Source of the DNA: Muribaculum gordoncarteri | GTDB lineage: Bacteria; Bacteroidota; Bacteroidia; Bacteroidales; Muribaculaceae | DNA length: 64,000 nucleotides | Direction: 5' to 3' | Assembly: GCF_004803695.1 (NCBI RefSeq) | Contig: NZ_CP039393.1 | Coordinates: forward strand, 620,001-684,000 | In this document: piece by piece, positions 52,242 through 62,205 of the stretch | Position numbering within the stretch: position 1 is the first letter of the stretch | Layout: each line of letters opens with the position of its first letter | The notes under the pieces: model-generated | Databases searched by the model: none | Told to the model about the DNA's origin: nothing | Seen by the model: only the letters and a program-made list of their open reading frames with translations | Translations under genes and position numbers: made by a program

Positions 52242-53522
52242 CTATCTCTCGCCCCAGCGCGAACGTAACGGATAGCGGCTCGGGTGCAGCAACAGTCTTA
52301 GCGAAGTGGGGTAGGAGAAGTAGGCCCATATCCAGTTGATGAGCACGGTGAACTTGTTGCGCATACCGAGTATTGAAATCAGATGCACAAACATCCAGCA
52401 GAACCATGCCGGGAAGCCCGAAAGTTGCACGTGATTCAGGTCGGCTACGGCGCGATTGCGTCCCACGGTGGCCATCGACCCTTTGTCCTTGTATCGGAAC
52501 GGAGTCTTGAATTCCCCGTCATTGAGATTTTTTGCAAGTGTGCGCGCCTGCTGTATTGCCACTTGTGCCAGTTGCGGGCATCCGTGAGGATATGCGTCGT
52601 CGGCGTGATACGATATGTCGCCTATAATGAATAGATCGTCGATTCCCTGTGCGCGATTGAACTCATCGACCACAAACCGATGCCCCGGACCCATTTCAGG
52701 TGACGCTCCCTTGAACTCGAATGTCACGCCCGTGACTCCCGCCGTCCATATCACCATTTCGGAGTAGATTTTCGTGCCGTCGGAGAAGGTCAATACATTG
52801 TCTTCATAGGACTGCATGCGCCGTTGCAGGTGCACATCCACCATGAGGCTTTTTAGATATTCAAGCGCGTGACGCGAAGCCGAGGGACTCATGACCTGAA
52901 GCAGCCTGTCGGAACCTTCGACAAGGATTATCTGCACCTCATCGGGATTGATTCGCGGATATTCGCGATGGATTATGTAACGCTTCATCTCGCCTATGGC
53001 TCCGGCCACCTCAACTCCGGTAGGGCCGCCTCCGATGACAACGAAGCTTAGCAGCTTGCGACGCTCTTCAAGGTCGGTGGTGATGCTTGCGCGTTCGAGG
53101 CGGTCGAGAATCTCGTTGCGGCATCGCAGCGCCTCGCTCGTGCTCTTCAGCGTGTACACATATTTATATAGGTCGGTCATGTTGAAGTAGTTGTTGATCG
53201 TGCCGGCCGCAATGACGAGTTTGTCGTAGTGTATGGTTTCAAATTGTGTAGTCAGTTTCTTCTCGACGACATCGATTGTCTTCACCTCGCCCATGTTGTA
53301 GATGGGGCGCGGCTTCATTTTGCGCATTTCGCGCCTGAATGGAAACGAGATGCTGGCGGGGTCGAGGCCCGATGATGCGATTTGATAAAATAACGGCGGA
53401 AAGCTGTGATAGTTGTTACGGTCGATGAGCAGCACGTCATACTTGTTTCGGTCAATGCGCTTTATGAAATTTATTCCGGCAAATCCTCCGCCCACCACTA
53501 CTATTTTTTCTTTGGAATCCAT
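52242..53522 (-). CDS. Type II NADH dehydrogenase (NDH-2)
   Basis: A 426-residue FAD-dependent oxidoreductase. FAD motif VVVGGGFAGINFI at about 9; NAD motif VVIGGGPTGVEVAGAIGEM; FIIGDISYH near the flavin. The C-terminus has an amphipathic/hydrophobic membrane-attachment segment (FCWMFVHLISILGMRNKFTV). It passes electrons from NADH to quinone without proton pumping. Two bases separate its stop from that of the kinase. Confidence 0.92.
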   Translation of the reverse strand: MDSKEKIVVVGGGFAGINFIKRIDRNKYDVLLIDRNNYHSFPPLFYQIASSGLDPASISFPFRREMRKMKPRPIYNMGEVKTIDVVEKKLTTQFETIHYDKLVIAAGTINNYFNMTDLYKYVYTLKSTSEALRCRNEILDRLERASITTDLEERRKLLSFVVIGGGPTGVEVAGAIGEMKRYIIHREYPRINPDEVQIILVEGSDRLLQVMSPSASRHALEYLKSLMVDVHLQRRMQSYEDNVLTFSDGTKIYSEMVIWTAGVTGVTFEFKGASPEMGPGHRFVVDEFNRAQGIDDLFIIGDISYHADDAYPHGCPQLAQVAIQQARTLAKNLNDGEFKTPFRYKDKGSMATVGRNRAVADLNHVQLSGFPAWFCWMFVHLISILGMRNKFTVLINWIWAYFSYPTSLRLLLHPSRYPLRSRWGER

Positions 53523-53594
53523 GTAGATATGTTATTTTTTCAAAATTCGTAAAATAATCAATATTAATGGCGTATCTTTACACGATATTTTGCA

Positions 53595-55640
53595 ATGGAT
53601 GCTATAAATCGATATTCAATGATATACCTAAGATATATACTCGTTTTTGTCATATTATGTTCATCGTGGACATCATCTATTTTTGCGCAGATTAATGCCG
53701 AGCAGGTTCTGAGGGTAGGACGCAACACACTCTATCTCGAGGACTACGTGTTGTCGATTCAATATTTCAATCAGGTGATAGCCGCAAAGCCCACCCTTGC
53801 GCAGCCCTATTTCTACCGTGCCATAGCCAAGATAAGTCTTGACGACTATCAGGGAGCCGAGAAGGACGCCTCTACTGCAATTAAATATAATCCGTTCATA
53901 ACCAACGCCTACGAGGTGAGAGGAGTTGCCCGCCAGAATCTCGGCAAGCTGAAGGAGGCCATTGAGGATTACACTACGGCACTCGAGCAGTTGCCCGAAA
54001 ACAAGGGAATCCTGTTTAACAAGGCTATGGCCGAGGAGGAGCTTAAGGATTACGATGCCGCCGAGACCACCTATGCGACTTTGCTCGGCGCTTATCCCAA
54101 CTACGACAACGGTTATGTGGGGCGTGCCAAGCTGCGTCTTGCCAAGGGTGACACTATCAGCGCCGTGGCCGACCTTGACAAGGCATTGAAATTGAATAAA
54201 AACGCGACCAACGCCTATGTGTTGCGCGCTGATATAGCAATCCAGTCGTCGCGTGACTTCAAAACGGCCCTTGACGACATGAACGAGGCCATAAAGCTTC
54301 AGCCACAGTATGCGGGCTTCTATATCAACCGAGCTTTCCTGCGTTACAACCTCGATGACTATTTCGGCGCTATGGCCGACTATGACTACGCTATCCAGCT
54401 TGACCCGTTGAATACCGCCGCGCTTTTCAACCGAGGACTGCTTCGCGCCGAGGTGCACGACAACAACAAGGCAATCGACGACTTCAGCAAGGTGCTCGAC
54501 CTTGAGAGCGACAACTATAAAGCGCTTTATAACCGAGCCATACTTTACAAGGAGATTGCCGACTACAAGAGTTCGGTAGCCGACCTCAATCGCGTAATCG
54601 AGGCGTTTCCCTCGTTTTCGGGTGCCTATTTCGCCCGTTCCGAAAATCTGCGTATGATGGGTGACATGGCTTCGGCCGAGCGTGACTACAAGCGTTCGAT
54701 GGCTCTTGCCAAGCAGCCTGTGAGCGATGACGGCAATAGGGATGAGAACAGCAGCAGTGCCGATGTTGTGAATGAGTCGCAGGAGGCCGTGGCTAAGCGC
54801 TTCACTTCGTTGTTGACAATCGACAATAATGTCGGCGCACGCGAGGAGTATAACACCGCCGGAATAAAGGGTCGTGTCCAGGATCGTAACGTGGCGATAG
54901 AGGTTGAGCCTATGTTCACACTCAGCTACTATGTCACCACCAACGAGATAAAGGAGATGCCTTACTACATCAAGGAGATCGACGACCTTAACTCAACCCG
55001 AATGCTGCGTTTCATAGTCATGGTGACCAATCATGAGCCCCAGCTTTCCGATGAAGAGGCCATAGCAAGGCACTTTGCGTCGATTGAATATTATAACTCC
55101 TACATAGCGACTCACCAGCCCCGAGCCATCGACTACTTCGGACGGGCTATGGATTTCTTCACGTTGCGCAACTATCAGGCTGCGTTGACCGACCTTGACC
55201 GTGCCATAGAGCTTACACCCGACTTCACGCTTGCCTATATGCTGCGTGCTGTTGTCAAGCTGAGAAATGCCGAAACCGAGCGATTGTCGGGAGAGTCGAA
55301 GACCGAGCCCGGATTGCGTGACTTTGGTGCGCAAGGTGCCAAGATGCTGGCCTCGACCGTTATGGCCGACATTGACAAGGTGATAGAGCTGTCGCCGCGC
55401 ATGGCCTTCGCCCACTACAACAAGGGCAACGTGCTTGTGTCGCTCGGCGATTATACTTCGGCCATAAGCGCCTACACCAAGGCTATCGAGCTTAAGGCCG
55501 ACCTTGGGGAGGCCTATTACAACCGCGGCTATCTCTACCTGATGCTCGGCAATAAGGATGCCGGCATAGCCGATCTTAGCAAGGCCGGTGAGCTTGGAAT
55601 CGTTCCCAGTTACAACCTGTTGAAGCGAATGACTCGCTGA
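53595..55640 (+). CDS. Exported TPR-repeat protein
   Basis: A 681-residue protein with an N-terminal signal (cleavage near IFAQ) and about nine TPR units at 30-360, then about three more at 490-650 (AIDYFGRAMDFFTLRNYQAA; YNKGNVLVSLGDYTSAISAY). The middle (about 365-480) lacks repeats. It is likely periplasmic scaffolding; partner unknown. An inner ATG (MIYLRYIL) is a possible alternative start. Confidence 0.88.
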   Translation: MDAINRYSMIYLRYILVFVILCSSWTSSIFAQINAEQVLRVGRNTLYLEDYVLSIQYFNQVIAAKPTLAQPYFYRAIAKISLDDYQGAEKDASTAIKYNPFITNAYEVRGVARQNLGKLKEAIEDYTTALEQLPENKGILFNKAMAEEELKDYDAAETTYATLLGAYPNYDNGYVGRAKLRLAKGDTISAVADLDKALKLNKNATNAYVLRADIAIQSSRDFKTALDDMNEAIKLQPQYAGFYINRAFLRYNLDDYFGAMADYDYAIQLDPLNTAALFNRGLLRAEVHDNNKAIDDFSKVLDLESDNYKALYNRAILYKEIADYKSSVADLNRVIEAFPSFSGAYFARSENLRMMGDMASAERDYKRSMALAKQPVSDDGNRDENSSSADVVNESQEAVAKRFTSLLTIDNNVGAREEYNTAGIKGRVQDRNVAIEVEPMFTLSYYVTTNEIKEMPYYIKEIDDLNSTRMLRFIVMVTNHEPQLSDEEAIARHFASIEYYNSYIATHQPRAIDYFGRAMDFFTLRNYQAALTDLDRAIELTPDFTLAYMLRAVVKLRNAETERLSGESKTEPGLRDFGAQGAKMLASTVMADIDKVIELSPRMAFAHYNKGNVLVSLGDYTSAISAYTKAIELKADLGEAYYNRGYLYLMLGNKDAGIADLSKAGELGIVPSYNLLKRMTR

Positions 55641-55736
55641 TGCGGAAATTTTGTGGATGATTCTGTGGCGTGATTGCGGAATTTTGACTATTTTTGACAT
55701 TATACTTTATACTATCATAAAATACCTATTTTTCTT

Positions 55737-57257
55737 ATGTTACCTGAAGATCTAAAGACACTTGAGCAGAAGGGCATCAGCCCTGAAGCTTTCAATGCCC
55801 AGATTAAGAGATTTGAAACCGGATTTCCTTACCTGCGCATCCTTGATTCGGCACGCGTGGGTTGTGGAATAATCAGTCTTGACGATGCCGGCCGTGAAAA
55901 GGCTGTTGCACGTTGGGATGAATATTTGTCACATGGCGGACAGGTTTTCAAGTTCGTTCCTGCATCGGGTGCCGCATCACGTATGTTTAAAGCGCTTTTT
56001 GAATTCCTTGATGCCGAGGCCAACGAGCCGGCCGAGGGAAGTGCTATGGCCGACTTCTTCAAGCGCCTGCCTGACTTCGCTTTCTATGCCGAGCTTGACG
56101 CAGTGTGCCAGACCCTTTACGGAAAGGATATACCCGCATTGCTCGACGGAGGCGAATACAAGAAGATTGTAGCCGCTCTGCTTGGCAAGGAGGGAATGAA
56201 TTATGGAAGCCTGCCCAAGGGACTGCTTAAATTCCATCTCTATGCCGATGGTGCGCGCACTCCTCTTGAAGAGCATCTTGTTGAGGGCGCACAGACCGCT
56301 ACCGACAGCCAAGGTGTGGTTAACCTTCACTTCACTGTTTCGCCCGAGCACCGCACGTTGTTTGAGGCAAAGATTGCCGAAGCGGTTCCCGCACTGGAGA
56401 AGAAGCTTGGCGTGAAGTACAACATAAGCCTTTCGGAGCAGAAGAAGTCGACCGACACGGTTGCCGTGAATCCCGACAACACTCCCTTCCGCGAGGACGG
56501 CAAGCTGTTGTTCCGTCCCGGAGGTCACGGTGCCTTGATCGAGAATCTCAACGACATCGACTCGGCTGTCGTGTTTATCAAGAATATCGACAACGTGGTT
56601 CCCGACTCGCAGCGTGGCGTAACCTTGGAGTATAAGAAAGTGATTGCAGGATACCTGATTGAGGTACACGACAAGATTGAAGAGTATATGCGCAAAATCA
56701 ATGCAGGCGACTACACAATGGACGATGTGCGCGAAATGATATCGTTCATGCACGACACTCTCAATCTGCGTGACGATGCGATGAAGAACCTTGAGGATGT
56801 CGACCTTGTGCTCTACATCAAGAATAAGCTCAATCGCCCCATAAGAGTGTGCGGAATGGTGCGTAACGAAGGCGAACCCGGCGGTGGCCCGTATATCGCT
56901 TACAATCCCGACGGCTCTACCTCGCCTCAGATTCTCGAAAGCACTCAGATTGATCCTGCCAACAGCCAGTACAAGGAGATGGTGGCCCGCGCCACTCACT
57001 TCAATCCGGTTGACCTCGTGTGCTTCCTGAAGGATGTCGACGGTAACAAGTTTGACCTTCCCCGTTATGTCGACCCCGACACCGGCTTCATCTCGTCGAA
57101 GTCACGCAACGGAAAGGAGCTTCGCGCACTTGAACTTCCCGGATTGTGGAACGGTGCCATGAGCGACTGGAACACGGTGTTCATCGAGGTGCCCATCGGT
57201 ACGTTCAACCCTGTCAAGACCGTCAACGACCTGCTCCGTCCCGCTCATCAAGGTTAA
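55737..57257 (+). CDS. DUF4301 protein
   Basis: A 506-residue cytoplasmic protein typical of Bacteroidetes (starts LPEDLKTLEQKGISPEAF). It has FVPASGAASRMFKALFEFLD near 65 and FRPGGHGALIENLNDID near 255, which recall nucleotidyltransferase-like phosphate-binding loops. No function is established. Confidence 0.88.
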   Translation: MLPEDLKTLEQKGISPEAFNAQIKRFETGFPYLRILDSARVGCGIISLDDAGREKAVARWDEYLSHGGQVFKFVPASGAASRMFKALFEFLDAEANEPAEGSAMADFFKRLPDFAFYAELDAVCQTLYGKDIPALLDGGEYKKIVAALLGKEGMNYGSLPKGLLKFHLYADGARTPLEEHLVEGAQTATDSQGVVNLHFTVSPEHRTLFEAKIAEAVPALEKKLGVKYNISLSEQKKSTDTVAVNPDNTPFREDGKLLFRPGGHGALIENLNDIDSAVVFIKNIDNVVPDSQRGVTLEYKKVIAGYLIEVHDKIEEYMRKINAGDYTMDDVREMISFMHDTLNLRDDAMKNLEDVDLVLYIKNKLNRPIRVCGMVRNEGEPGGGPYIAYNPDGSTSPQILESTQIDPANSQYKEMVARATHFNPVDLVCFLKDVDGNKFDLPRYVDPDTGFISSKSRNGKELRALELPGLWNGAMSDWNTVFIEVPIGTFNPVKTVNDLLRPAHQG

Positions 57258-57307
57258 TGCCGTCGAGGCACAAACATTAAGTTCGCGTCAGGCGTTATAA
57301 CAGTGTC

Positions 57308-58363
57308 ATGAATAAGAAGGATGCTGTAAAAAAGATTTGGCGTGAAAGCTTTGATGATTCAGAGCAGTATGTCGACATGTTTTTCTCCCGGATTTACCGC
57401 GACGACGACGCTATGTTGCTCGTCGATAACGGAATCCCGTCGAGCTCATTGCTGTTACAACGTTACGCCATGAACTTTCATGGCGTAACTGTTTCTATAG
57501 GTTACGTGTGCGGGGCGGCCACTATCAAGGATGCCCGTTGTCACGGACTGATGCACCGGCTCATGAGCGATGCGCTGCGGGAGTCCTATCGCCGTGGCGA
57601 TGTGCTGTGCTCGCTCATTCCCGCCAATGAATGGCTGTTCCACTACTACGGCCATCAGGGATTCTCGCCGGTGTTCTATGTCGATGTCGAGCGTTACACA
57701 TCGATGCACACGTTCCGTCACTCGGGTAAGTATTTCCGGTTTGAAGATGTCGACTCGGACGATGCCTACGATTTCTTCAACACCATGATGAGGCAGCGCC
57801 CGTGCTGTGTTCAACATTCGCGTGAGCAGTATGACTGGATATTGATGGACAATTCGATCGACTCGGGCACGGTGCTCGGCATTGTCGACGGAATGGACAA
57901 CATCGCCGCTCTCGCATTTGTAGTGTCACACGACGGCATCGCGCTGGTCAAGGATGTGCTTGCCGTGGACAATGATGCACGTGACGCCATCCTGGAGGAG
58001 ATACACAATCTTTACGCCGACATGCCTGTAACGGTGCTCGGATACTACACTCCGGGACGCGAGGAGCTTGTGGCGCGCGGCATGGCGAGGATTGTCAATG
58101 CCTTCCGCTGCCTTGAGATAATAGCATCGGTCTATCCTCGGCTGAAGCTTGTGATGAGGCTGTGTGACTCAATCGTGCCTGAAAACAGCCATGTCTACAG
58201 GATTCACGATGGATTGTGTGAGATAGATGACGACTACGAGGGGCAGTGTGACTTCGATATTGACATAGAGGTTCTGACCTCGATAATATTCGGTAACGAT
58301 GTCACGCGCCGGTTGCTCGATTTCCCGGCAACGCGCCCCTTCATAAGCCTTATGCTCGATTAA
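57308..58363 (+). CDS. GNAT-family N-acetyltransferase
   Basis: A 351-residue protein whose first half has the GNAT acetyl-CoA region (GYVCGAATIKDARCHGLMHR) and YYGHQGFSPVFYVDVERY, as in Eis-like GNAT proteins; the second half is a poorly conserved lobe. The acceptor is unknown. It precedes the thioredoxin gene by 14 bases. Confidence 0.82.
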   Translation: MNKKDAVKKIWRESFDDSEQYVDMFFSRIYRDDDAMLLVDNGIPSSSLLLQRYAMNFHGVTVSIGYVCGAATIKDARCHGLMHRLMSDALRESYRRGDVLCSLIPANEWLFHYYGHQGFSPVFYVDVERYTSMHTFRHSGKYFRFEDVDSDDAYDFFNTMMRQRPCCVQHSREQYDWILMDNSIDSGTVLGIVDGMDNIAALAFVVSHDGIALVKDVLAVDNDARDAILEEIHNLYADMPVTVLGYYTPGREELVARGMARIVNAFRCLEIIASVYPRLKLVMRLCDSIVPENSHVYRIHDGLCEIDDDYEGQCDFDIDIEVLTSIIFGNDVTRRLLDFPATRPFISLMLD

Positions 58364-58377
58364 AAAAACAGATTGTT

Positions 58378-58824
58378 ATGATACGTGAACTTATATCTGC
58401 GACAATGCTCGCATTGTCGGTCATTACAGTGTCGGCCGATAACGACGGCAAGGTTGAGAGCATCAACCAAGCCGAATTTTCGGAAAAGATATTTGATTAC
58501 TCGACCCGTGAGAAACCGGTGATAAAGTCGGAGCGTCCGGCTGTCATCGATTTCTGGGCACCGTGGTGCGGTCCGTGCCGACGACTCGCTCCGGTGATGG
58601 ATTCACTCGCCGTGCGCTACAAGGGCAAGGTGGATTTCTACAAAATAAACATTGACAATAACGAAGCTATAGCCAGGCAGTTGCGTGTAAGCTCGATACC
58701 CCTTGTACTATTTGTTCCGGTCGACGGCAACGATGTGCAGGGCATGATGGGAGTATATCCCACCGACGCCTATGTCGATGTCGTGGATGAGTATCTGCTG
58801 GGAATGCCTTCAAAGTCGCGTTAG
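58378..58824 (+). CDS. Exported thioredoxin-like protein
   Basis: A 148-residue thioredoxin-fold protein with an N-terminal signal (about 1-20) and the active site FWAPWCGPCRRLAPV. The cis-proline loop is SSIPLVLF. It would act in the periplasm. Its 3' end overlaps the convergent ECF sigma gene by 4 bases. Confidence 0.92.
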   Translation: MIRELISATMLALSVITVSADNDGKVESINQAEFSEKIFDYSTREKPVIKSERPAVIDFWAPWCGPCRRLAPVMDSLAVRYKGKVDFYKINIDNNEAIARQLRVSSIPLVLFVPVDGNDVQGMMGVYPTDAYVDVVDEYLLGMPSKSR

Positions 58825-59411
58825 GCCGTAAGCTCTATCGACTTCTCCTCGGCAATTCGCCTCATGTTGAGGATGGCGTAACGCATGCGACCGAGTGCGG
58901 TGTTTATGCTCACTCCGGTAGCGTCGGCGATTTCCTTGAAGCTCATGTCGTTGTAGTAACGCATCTTCAGCACTTCGCGCTGAGAGTCGGGGAGTGCTTC
59001 GATGAGGTTGCGCACATCGGCGTGTATCTGGTCGATTACAAGGTGATCCTCGATGTTGTCGTCACACAGGTCACGACGGTTCATCAGGTCGGCGCTGTAT
59101 TCATCGGTCGACACGTTGTTCTCCGACTTTGACTGCCGGTAGTAGTCGATTATGAGGTTGTGGGCTATGCGTGTAAGCCAGGAGCCGAATTTTCCCGTTT
59201 CGGTGTATCGTCCCTGTTTCAAAGTCATTATGATTTTTATAAAGGTGTCTTGAAAGATGTCGTCGGCGACATCTTTGTTCTTTACAATGTGCATTATGTA
59301 GGAAAATACTTTGGATTGATGACGGGTTAAAAGCGTGTCAAAAGCCTCGTTGTTTCCTTCGAGATAGAGCTCTACCAACTGCTGGTCGGTAAGATTGGTC
59401 AAATTTTGCAT
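58821..59411 (-). CDS. ECF sigma-70 factor without a FecR partner
   Basis: A 196-residue sigma factor. Region 2: DVADDIFQDTFIKIIMTLKQ; region 4: YNDMSFKEIADATGVSINTA. The ATG at 59409-59411 (MQNLTNLTDQQLVELYLEGN) is chosen because the longer frame runs through the promoter. No anti-sigma gene is adjacent. This stand-alone type is widespread in Bacteroidales. Confidence 0.93.
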   Translation of the reverse strand: MQNLTNLTDQQLVELYLEGNNEAFDTLLTRHQSKVFSYIMHIVKNKDVADDIFQDTFIKIIMTLKQGRYTETGKFGSWLTRIAHNLIIDYYRQSKSENNVSTDEYSADLMNRRDLCDDNIEDHLVIDQIHADVRNLIEALPDSQREVLKMRYYNDMSFKEIADATGVSINTALGRMRYAILNMRRIAEEKSIELTA

Positions 59412-59491
59412 TATTGTCAGAAAATTGTTGATTGGAGTAGAGGTGTACTTATAGGCGGTAAGGTTAAAATGGTTAATAATGGATGTTTTTA

Positions 59492-59522
59492 CAAATGTAG
59501 TCAAAAACATTGAAATATTCAA
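59492..59522 (-). promoter_or_regulatory. Promoter of the stand-alone ECF sigma gene
   Basis: Minus-strand TTG (59520-59522), 20 bases, then TACATTTG (59492-59499). The leader would be about 75 bases. Confidence 0.65.
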
Positions 59523-59636
59523 TGGTTTAAGATAATAAAATTGTGATTTTTGAGTTGTCGCATCAAATTGCGTTACGTTGATAATAAACAGGGTTGTGAT
59601 GGCGTTGTAAATATGTGTCGTTATTTAAAATTGCCT

Positions 59637-59807
59637 ATGGATAGAAAGTCTACTCAACATAACTCCCCGATAAAAGCCTCAAAGTGCCGTAAGGATGTCG
59701 AGGCTCTACCCGACAAACGCACCATCGAGTTTATAAGGATGTTTGCTCGAGGTTACCATTGCGAGCCGACCCTTGCACGAGGGTTGCAGGATATGGTGCT
59801 TAACTGA
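59637..59807 (+). CDS. Conserved-looking small protein, 56 aa
   Basis: Encodes MDRKSTQHNSPIKASKCRKD, then ALPDKRTIEFIRMFARGYHC and a tail ending LQDMVLN. The helical C-terminal half resembles small unnamed proteins I associate with Bacteroidales. Upstream ATG (59613) and TTG starts exist, but 59637 gives the compact form. It lies divergent from the ECF sigma gene. Function unknown. Confidence 0.6.
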   Translation: MDRKSTQHNSPIKASKCRKDVEALPDKRTIEFIRMFARGYHCEPTLARGLQDMVLN

Positions 59808-59814
59808 TGTGACG

Positions 59815-60792
59815 CTATCGGCGTGACGGATTGTAGCCCGACCCGATGAGTGGCGATGCCGAGTTGTAGAATGTCGAGTCGAGCATTTGCCTGAGCGTGA
59901 CCTCGGGATGGCTTTTCATGTAAGATTCTATTATGCGTAACCCTATGTAGCGTCCGGCGCGTCCTGGCGACTGTGGGTGGAGCAGTGTCGTGTGAGGTGC
60001 CGTCGCCGTGAGTCGTGACGCTATCTCCATGTCGGTGGAGTAGAGCATCTTCCTTTCGATCAAGGCATTCCACGCCGGAGCTTCGTTATCCACGAGCCAT
60101 GTCAGCTGTGACTTGTCGTAGCCTAATGCTGTGGCTATGTCACTTCCGGGGACAAGTTGCATGACGGCTTTCACAAGGGCTCCCTCATAAAGCAATCGGC
60201 TCAGCACGGTGGCATCGTTTGACGGTCGGTAGGGATAGGCCGTGGCGATGATCGATTCGGCTATGTCGTAGGGCAGCCGTGCGGCGGTTTTGGTGGCTCG
60301 GCGGTAACCGTCAAGGTGTTTGTAGCCCTCGTAGTCACATCCCAGATAGTGGTTCAGACCCAACAACATCACCGTGTCGGCGAGAATTATCGACTGATTG
60401 TAGGTGATTACCGCGCTGTAGATTTCGGGCGGCGTTATGTCGGGGAACTCGTCACCCATGCGGCTGTATATGCACCCCGTGACGGCCTCGATTGAGTCGA
60501 GCGACAAGAAGCGTGATTCTATGTCGGGAGTGAAAACTCTCACCCCTCGGCTTTGGGAGTAGGCGGTCAGCGACGAGTCGTTGATGTCGTTACCGAGCAT
60601 GATGCGCAGCGCAACGGCAAATGTGTCACGTAGGGCCTGTCGGTCGGCACTGTCGGCTGAGGCATAGCGGTAGGCCGCTATGTCAAATCGATGTATTTCA
60701 ACAGGTGCGCAATCGTCGACCGGTGCCTTGCCGCAGCCGATGAGCATTGCCGTCGACAGCACGGTCAGGATTGCCTTAAGCTTGTGGTTCAT
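59815..60792 (-). CDS. gldB: GldB-like lipoprotein
   Basis: A 325-residue lipoprotein (lipobox IGC, Cys20) with GldB features: HRFDIAAYR after the Cys, FLSLDSI, GLNHYLGCDYEGY, LPYDIAESI and YEGALVKAVMQLVPG. GldB is needed for gliding in Flavobacteria; in Bacteroidales its role is not known. It is divergent from the amidase gene. Confidence 0.82.
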   Translation of the reverse strand: MNHKLKAILTVLSTAMLIGCGKAPVDDCAPVEIHRFDIAAYRYASADSADRQALRDTFAVALRIMLGNDINDSSLTAYSQSRGVRVFTPDIESRFLSLDSIEAVTGCIYSRMGDEFPDITPPEIYSAVITYNQSIILADTVMLLGLNHYLGCDYEGYKHLDGYRRATKTAARLPYDIAESIIATAYPYRPSNDATVLSRLLYEGALVKAVMQLVPGSDIATALGYDKSQLTWLVDNEAPAWNALIERKMLYSTDMEIASRLTATAPHTTLLHPQSPGRAGRYIGLRIIESYMKSHPEVTLRQMLDSTFYNSASPLIGSGYNPSRR

Positions 60793-60816
60793 TTATTGAT
60801 TGGGTTCTGATTGTCG

Positions 60817-60824
60817 CAAATTTA
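60817..60824 (-). promoter_or_regulatory. -7 box of the gldB-like gene
   Basis: TAAATTTG on the minus strand, 24 bases before the ATG; no clear -33 element. Confidence 0.4.
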
Positions 60825-60930
60825 GCCTATTTTTGTATTTATGGAGCAGATTGTTGTTCAAAAATGCTTCATTTCTATGCTTCACGGACAAAAATGTGCC
60901 GTATGTTGACGAAAATACGAGGCTATTTCT

Positions 60931-60938
60931 TAATTTTG
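60931..60938 (+). promoter_or_regulatory. -7 box of the amidase gene
   Basis: TAATTTTG, 20 bases before the ATG at 60959, with TTGAC (60906-60910) 22 bases upstream. Confidence 0.5.
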
Positions 60939-60958
60939 TAGTGAATTTCAACCAAACT

Positions 60959-62170
60959 ATGCTCCGATTGATTAGACTTATATTGTGCCTCTTCGTCGTG
61001 TCGTTGACTTCGCTGTCGATTATGGCCGGTGACTTCATCGTAGTCCTCGACCCCGGTCATGGAGGTCATGACTACGGAGCTATCGGTGCAAAGGCAAGGG
61101 AGAAGGACATAAACCTCGGCGTGGCCCTCAAGCTCGGCGCGCTATTGAAAAAGGAGAAAGGTGTCAAGGTAGTCTACACCCGCGACGGCGACTACTTCAA
61201 GACGCTGCAGCAGCGTGCCGACATTGCCAACAAGGCTCATGGCGACCTCTTCATCTCGATTCACACCAATTCACTCGACAAGAAAGCACGTAACCGCAAG
61301 ACGATAAGCGGTGCGTCGACCTACACTCTCGGTCTTCACAAGAGTGCCGAGAACCTTGCGGTGGCTAAGCGTGAGAATGCCGTGATGATGCTTGAGGATG
61401 ACTTCTCGACAACCTATTGCGGGTTTGATCCCAACTCAACCGAGTCCTACATCATATTCGAGCTTAGCCAGAACAACCATCTCGACCAGAGTATCGACTT
61501 TGCCGGCAAACTTCAGTCGGAGATGAAGTCGACAGCCGGAAGGGTTGACAGGGGAGTGAGGCAGGCCGGATTCTGGGTCCTCGCAAAGACGAGCATGCCC
61601 GCGGTGCTGATTGAGCTTGATTTTATATGCAATCCCACTGTCGAGCGTTACCTCGCTTCGGAGAGCGGACAGAAAAAGTTTGCCGAGGCGATTCACAACG
61701 CCTTCAAGAGCTATAAGACCGCCTACGACCATCGTCAGGGCGTGGAGCCTGAGCCCGATGTCGATGTCGACGACGATCAGCAGTCGGTTGATGATGACTC
61801 CGACAAGAAAAAGCGCAAGGAGATGAGTGAACGCAAGAAGCGTGCCCGCAACCGTCCCGAGTCGATCGAGGGAAATAAATCGTCGGCCAAGGAGGTTGTC
61901 GTCGATGACGGCGATGTCGCTTCCGAAAGCTCCGAAGAGGGATTGCGTTACAAGATTCAGTTCCTTACAAGCGGAAAGCCTCTTTCCAAGAAGTCGAAGG
62001 AGTTCAAGGGGTTGAAGAATGTCGATTCCTACCGTGACGGAGGTCTTCACAAATACACCGTAGGCAACTACAAGTCGATGGATGACGCCGAGAAGGAGTT
62101 GCGAAAGGTCAGAGCTAAATTCCCCGAGGCTTTCGTGATTACCATGCGCGACGGTAAACGTATAAAATGA
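60959..62170 (+). CDS. N-acetylmuramoyl-L-alanine amidase with SPOR-like C-terminus
   Basis: A 403-residue exported amidase cleaving the peptide from peptidoglycan glycan strands. Signal peptide (about 1-22), Amidase_3 domain with zinc ligands in DPGHGGHDYG, REKDINL and SIHTNS and the catalytic Glu in AVLIELDFICN, a highly acidic then basic linker, and a C-terminal SPOR-like domain (YKIQFLTSG; HKYTVGNYKSMDDAEKELRK) that would bind septal glycan. The long upstream frame is rejected because it crosses the promoter. Confidence 0.93.
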   Translation: MLRLIRLILCLFVVSLTSLSIMAGDFIVVLDPGHGGHDYGAIGAKAREKDINLGVALKLGALLKKEKGVKVVYTRDGDYFKTLQQRADIANKAHGDLFISIHTNSLDKKARNRKTISGASTYTLGLHKSAENLAVAKRENAVMMLEDDFSTTYCGFDPNSTESYIIFELSQNNHLDQSIDFAGKLQSEMKSTAGRVDRGVRQAGFWVLAKTSMPAVLIELDFICNPTVERYLASESGQKKFAEAIHNAFKSYKTAYDHRQGVEPEPDVDVDDDQQSVDDDSDKKKRKEMSERKKRARNRPESIEGNKSSAKEVVVDDGDVASESSEEGLRYKIQFLTSGKPLSKKSKEFKGLKNVDSYRDGGLHKYTVGNYKSMDDAEKELRKVRAKFPEAFVITMRDGKRIK

Positions 62171-62205
62171 TTAGATTGTTTAAATAGTAAACATACACAA
62201 AAAAG

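Noticed and set aside
55977-56999. 340-codon minus-strand open frame
   Set aside because: It is antisense to the DUF4301 gene; a by-product of codon bias.
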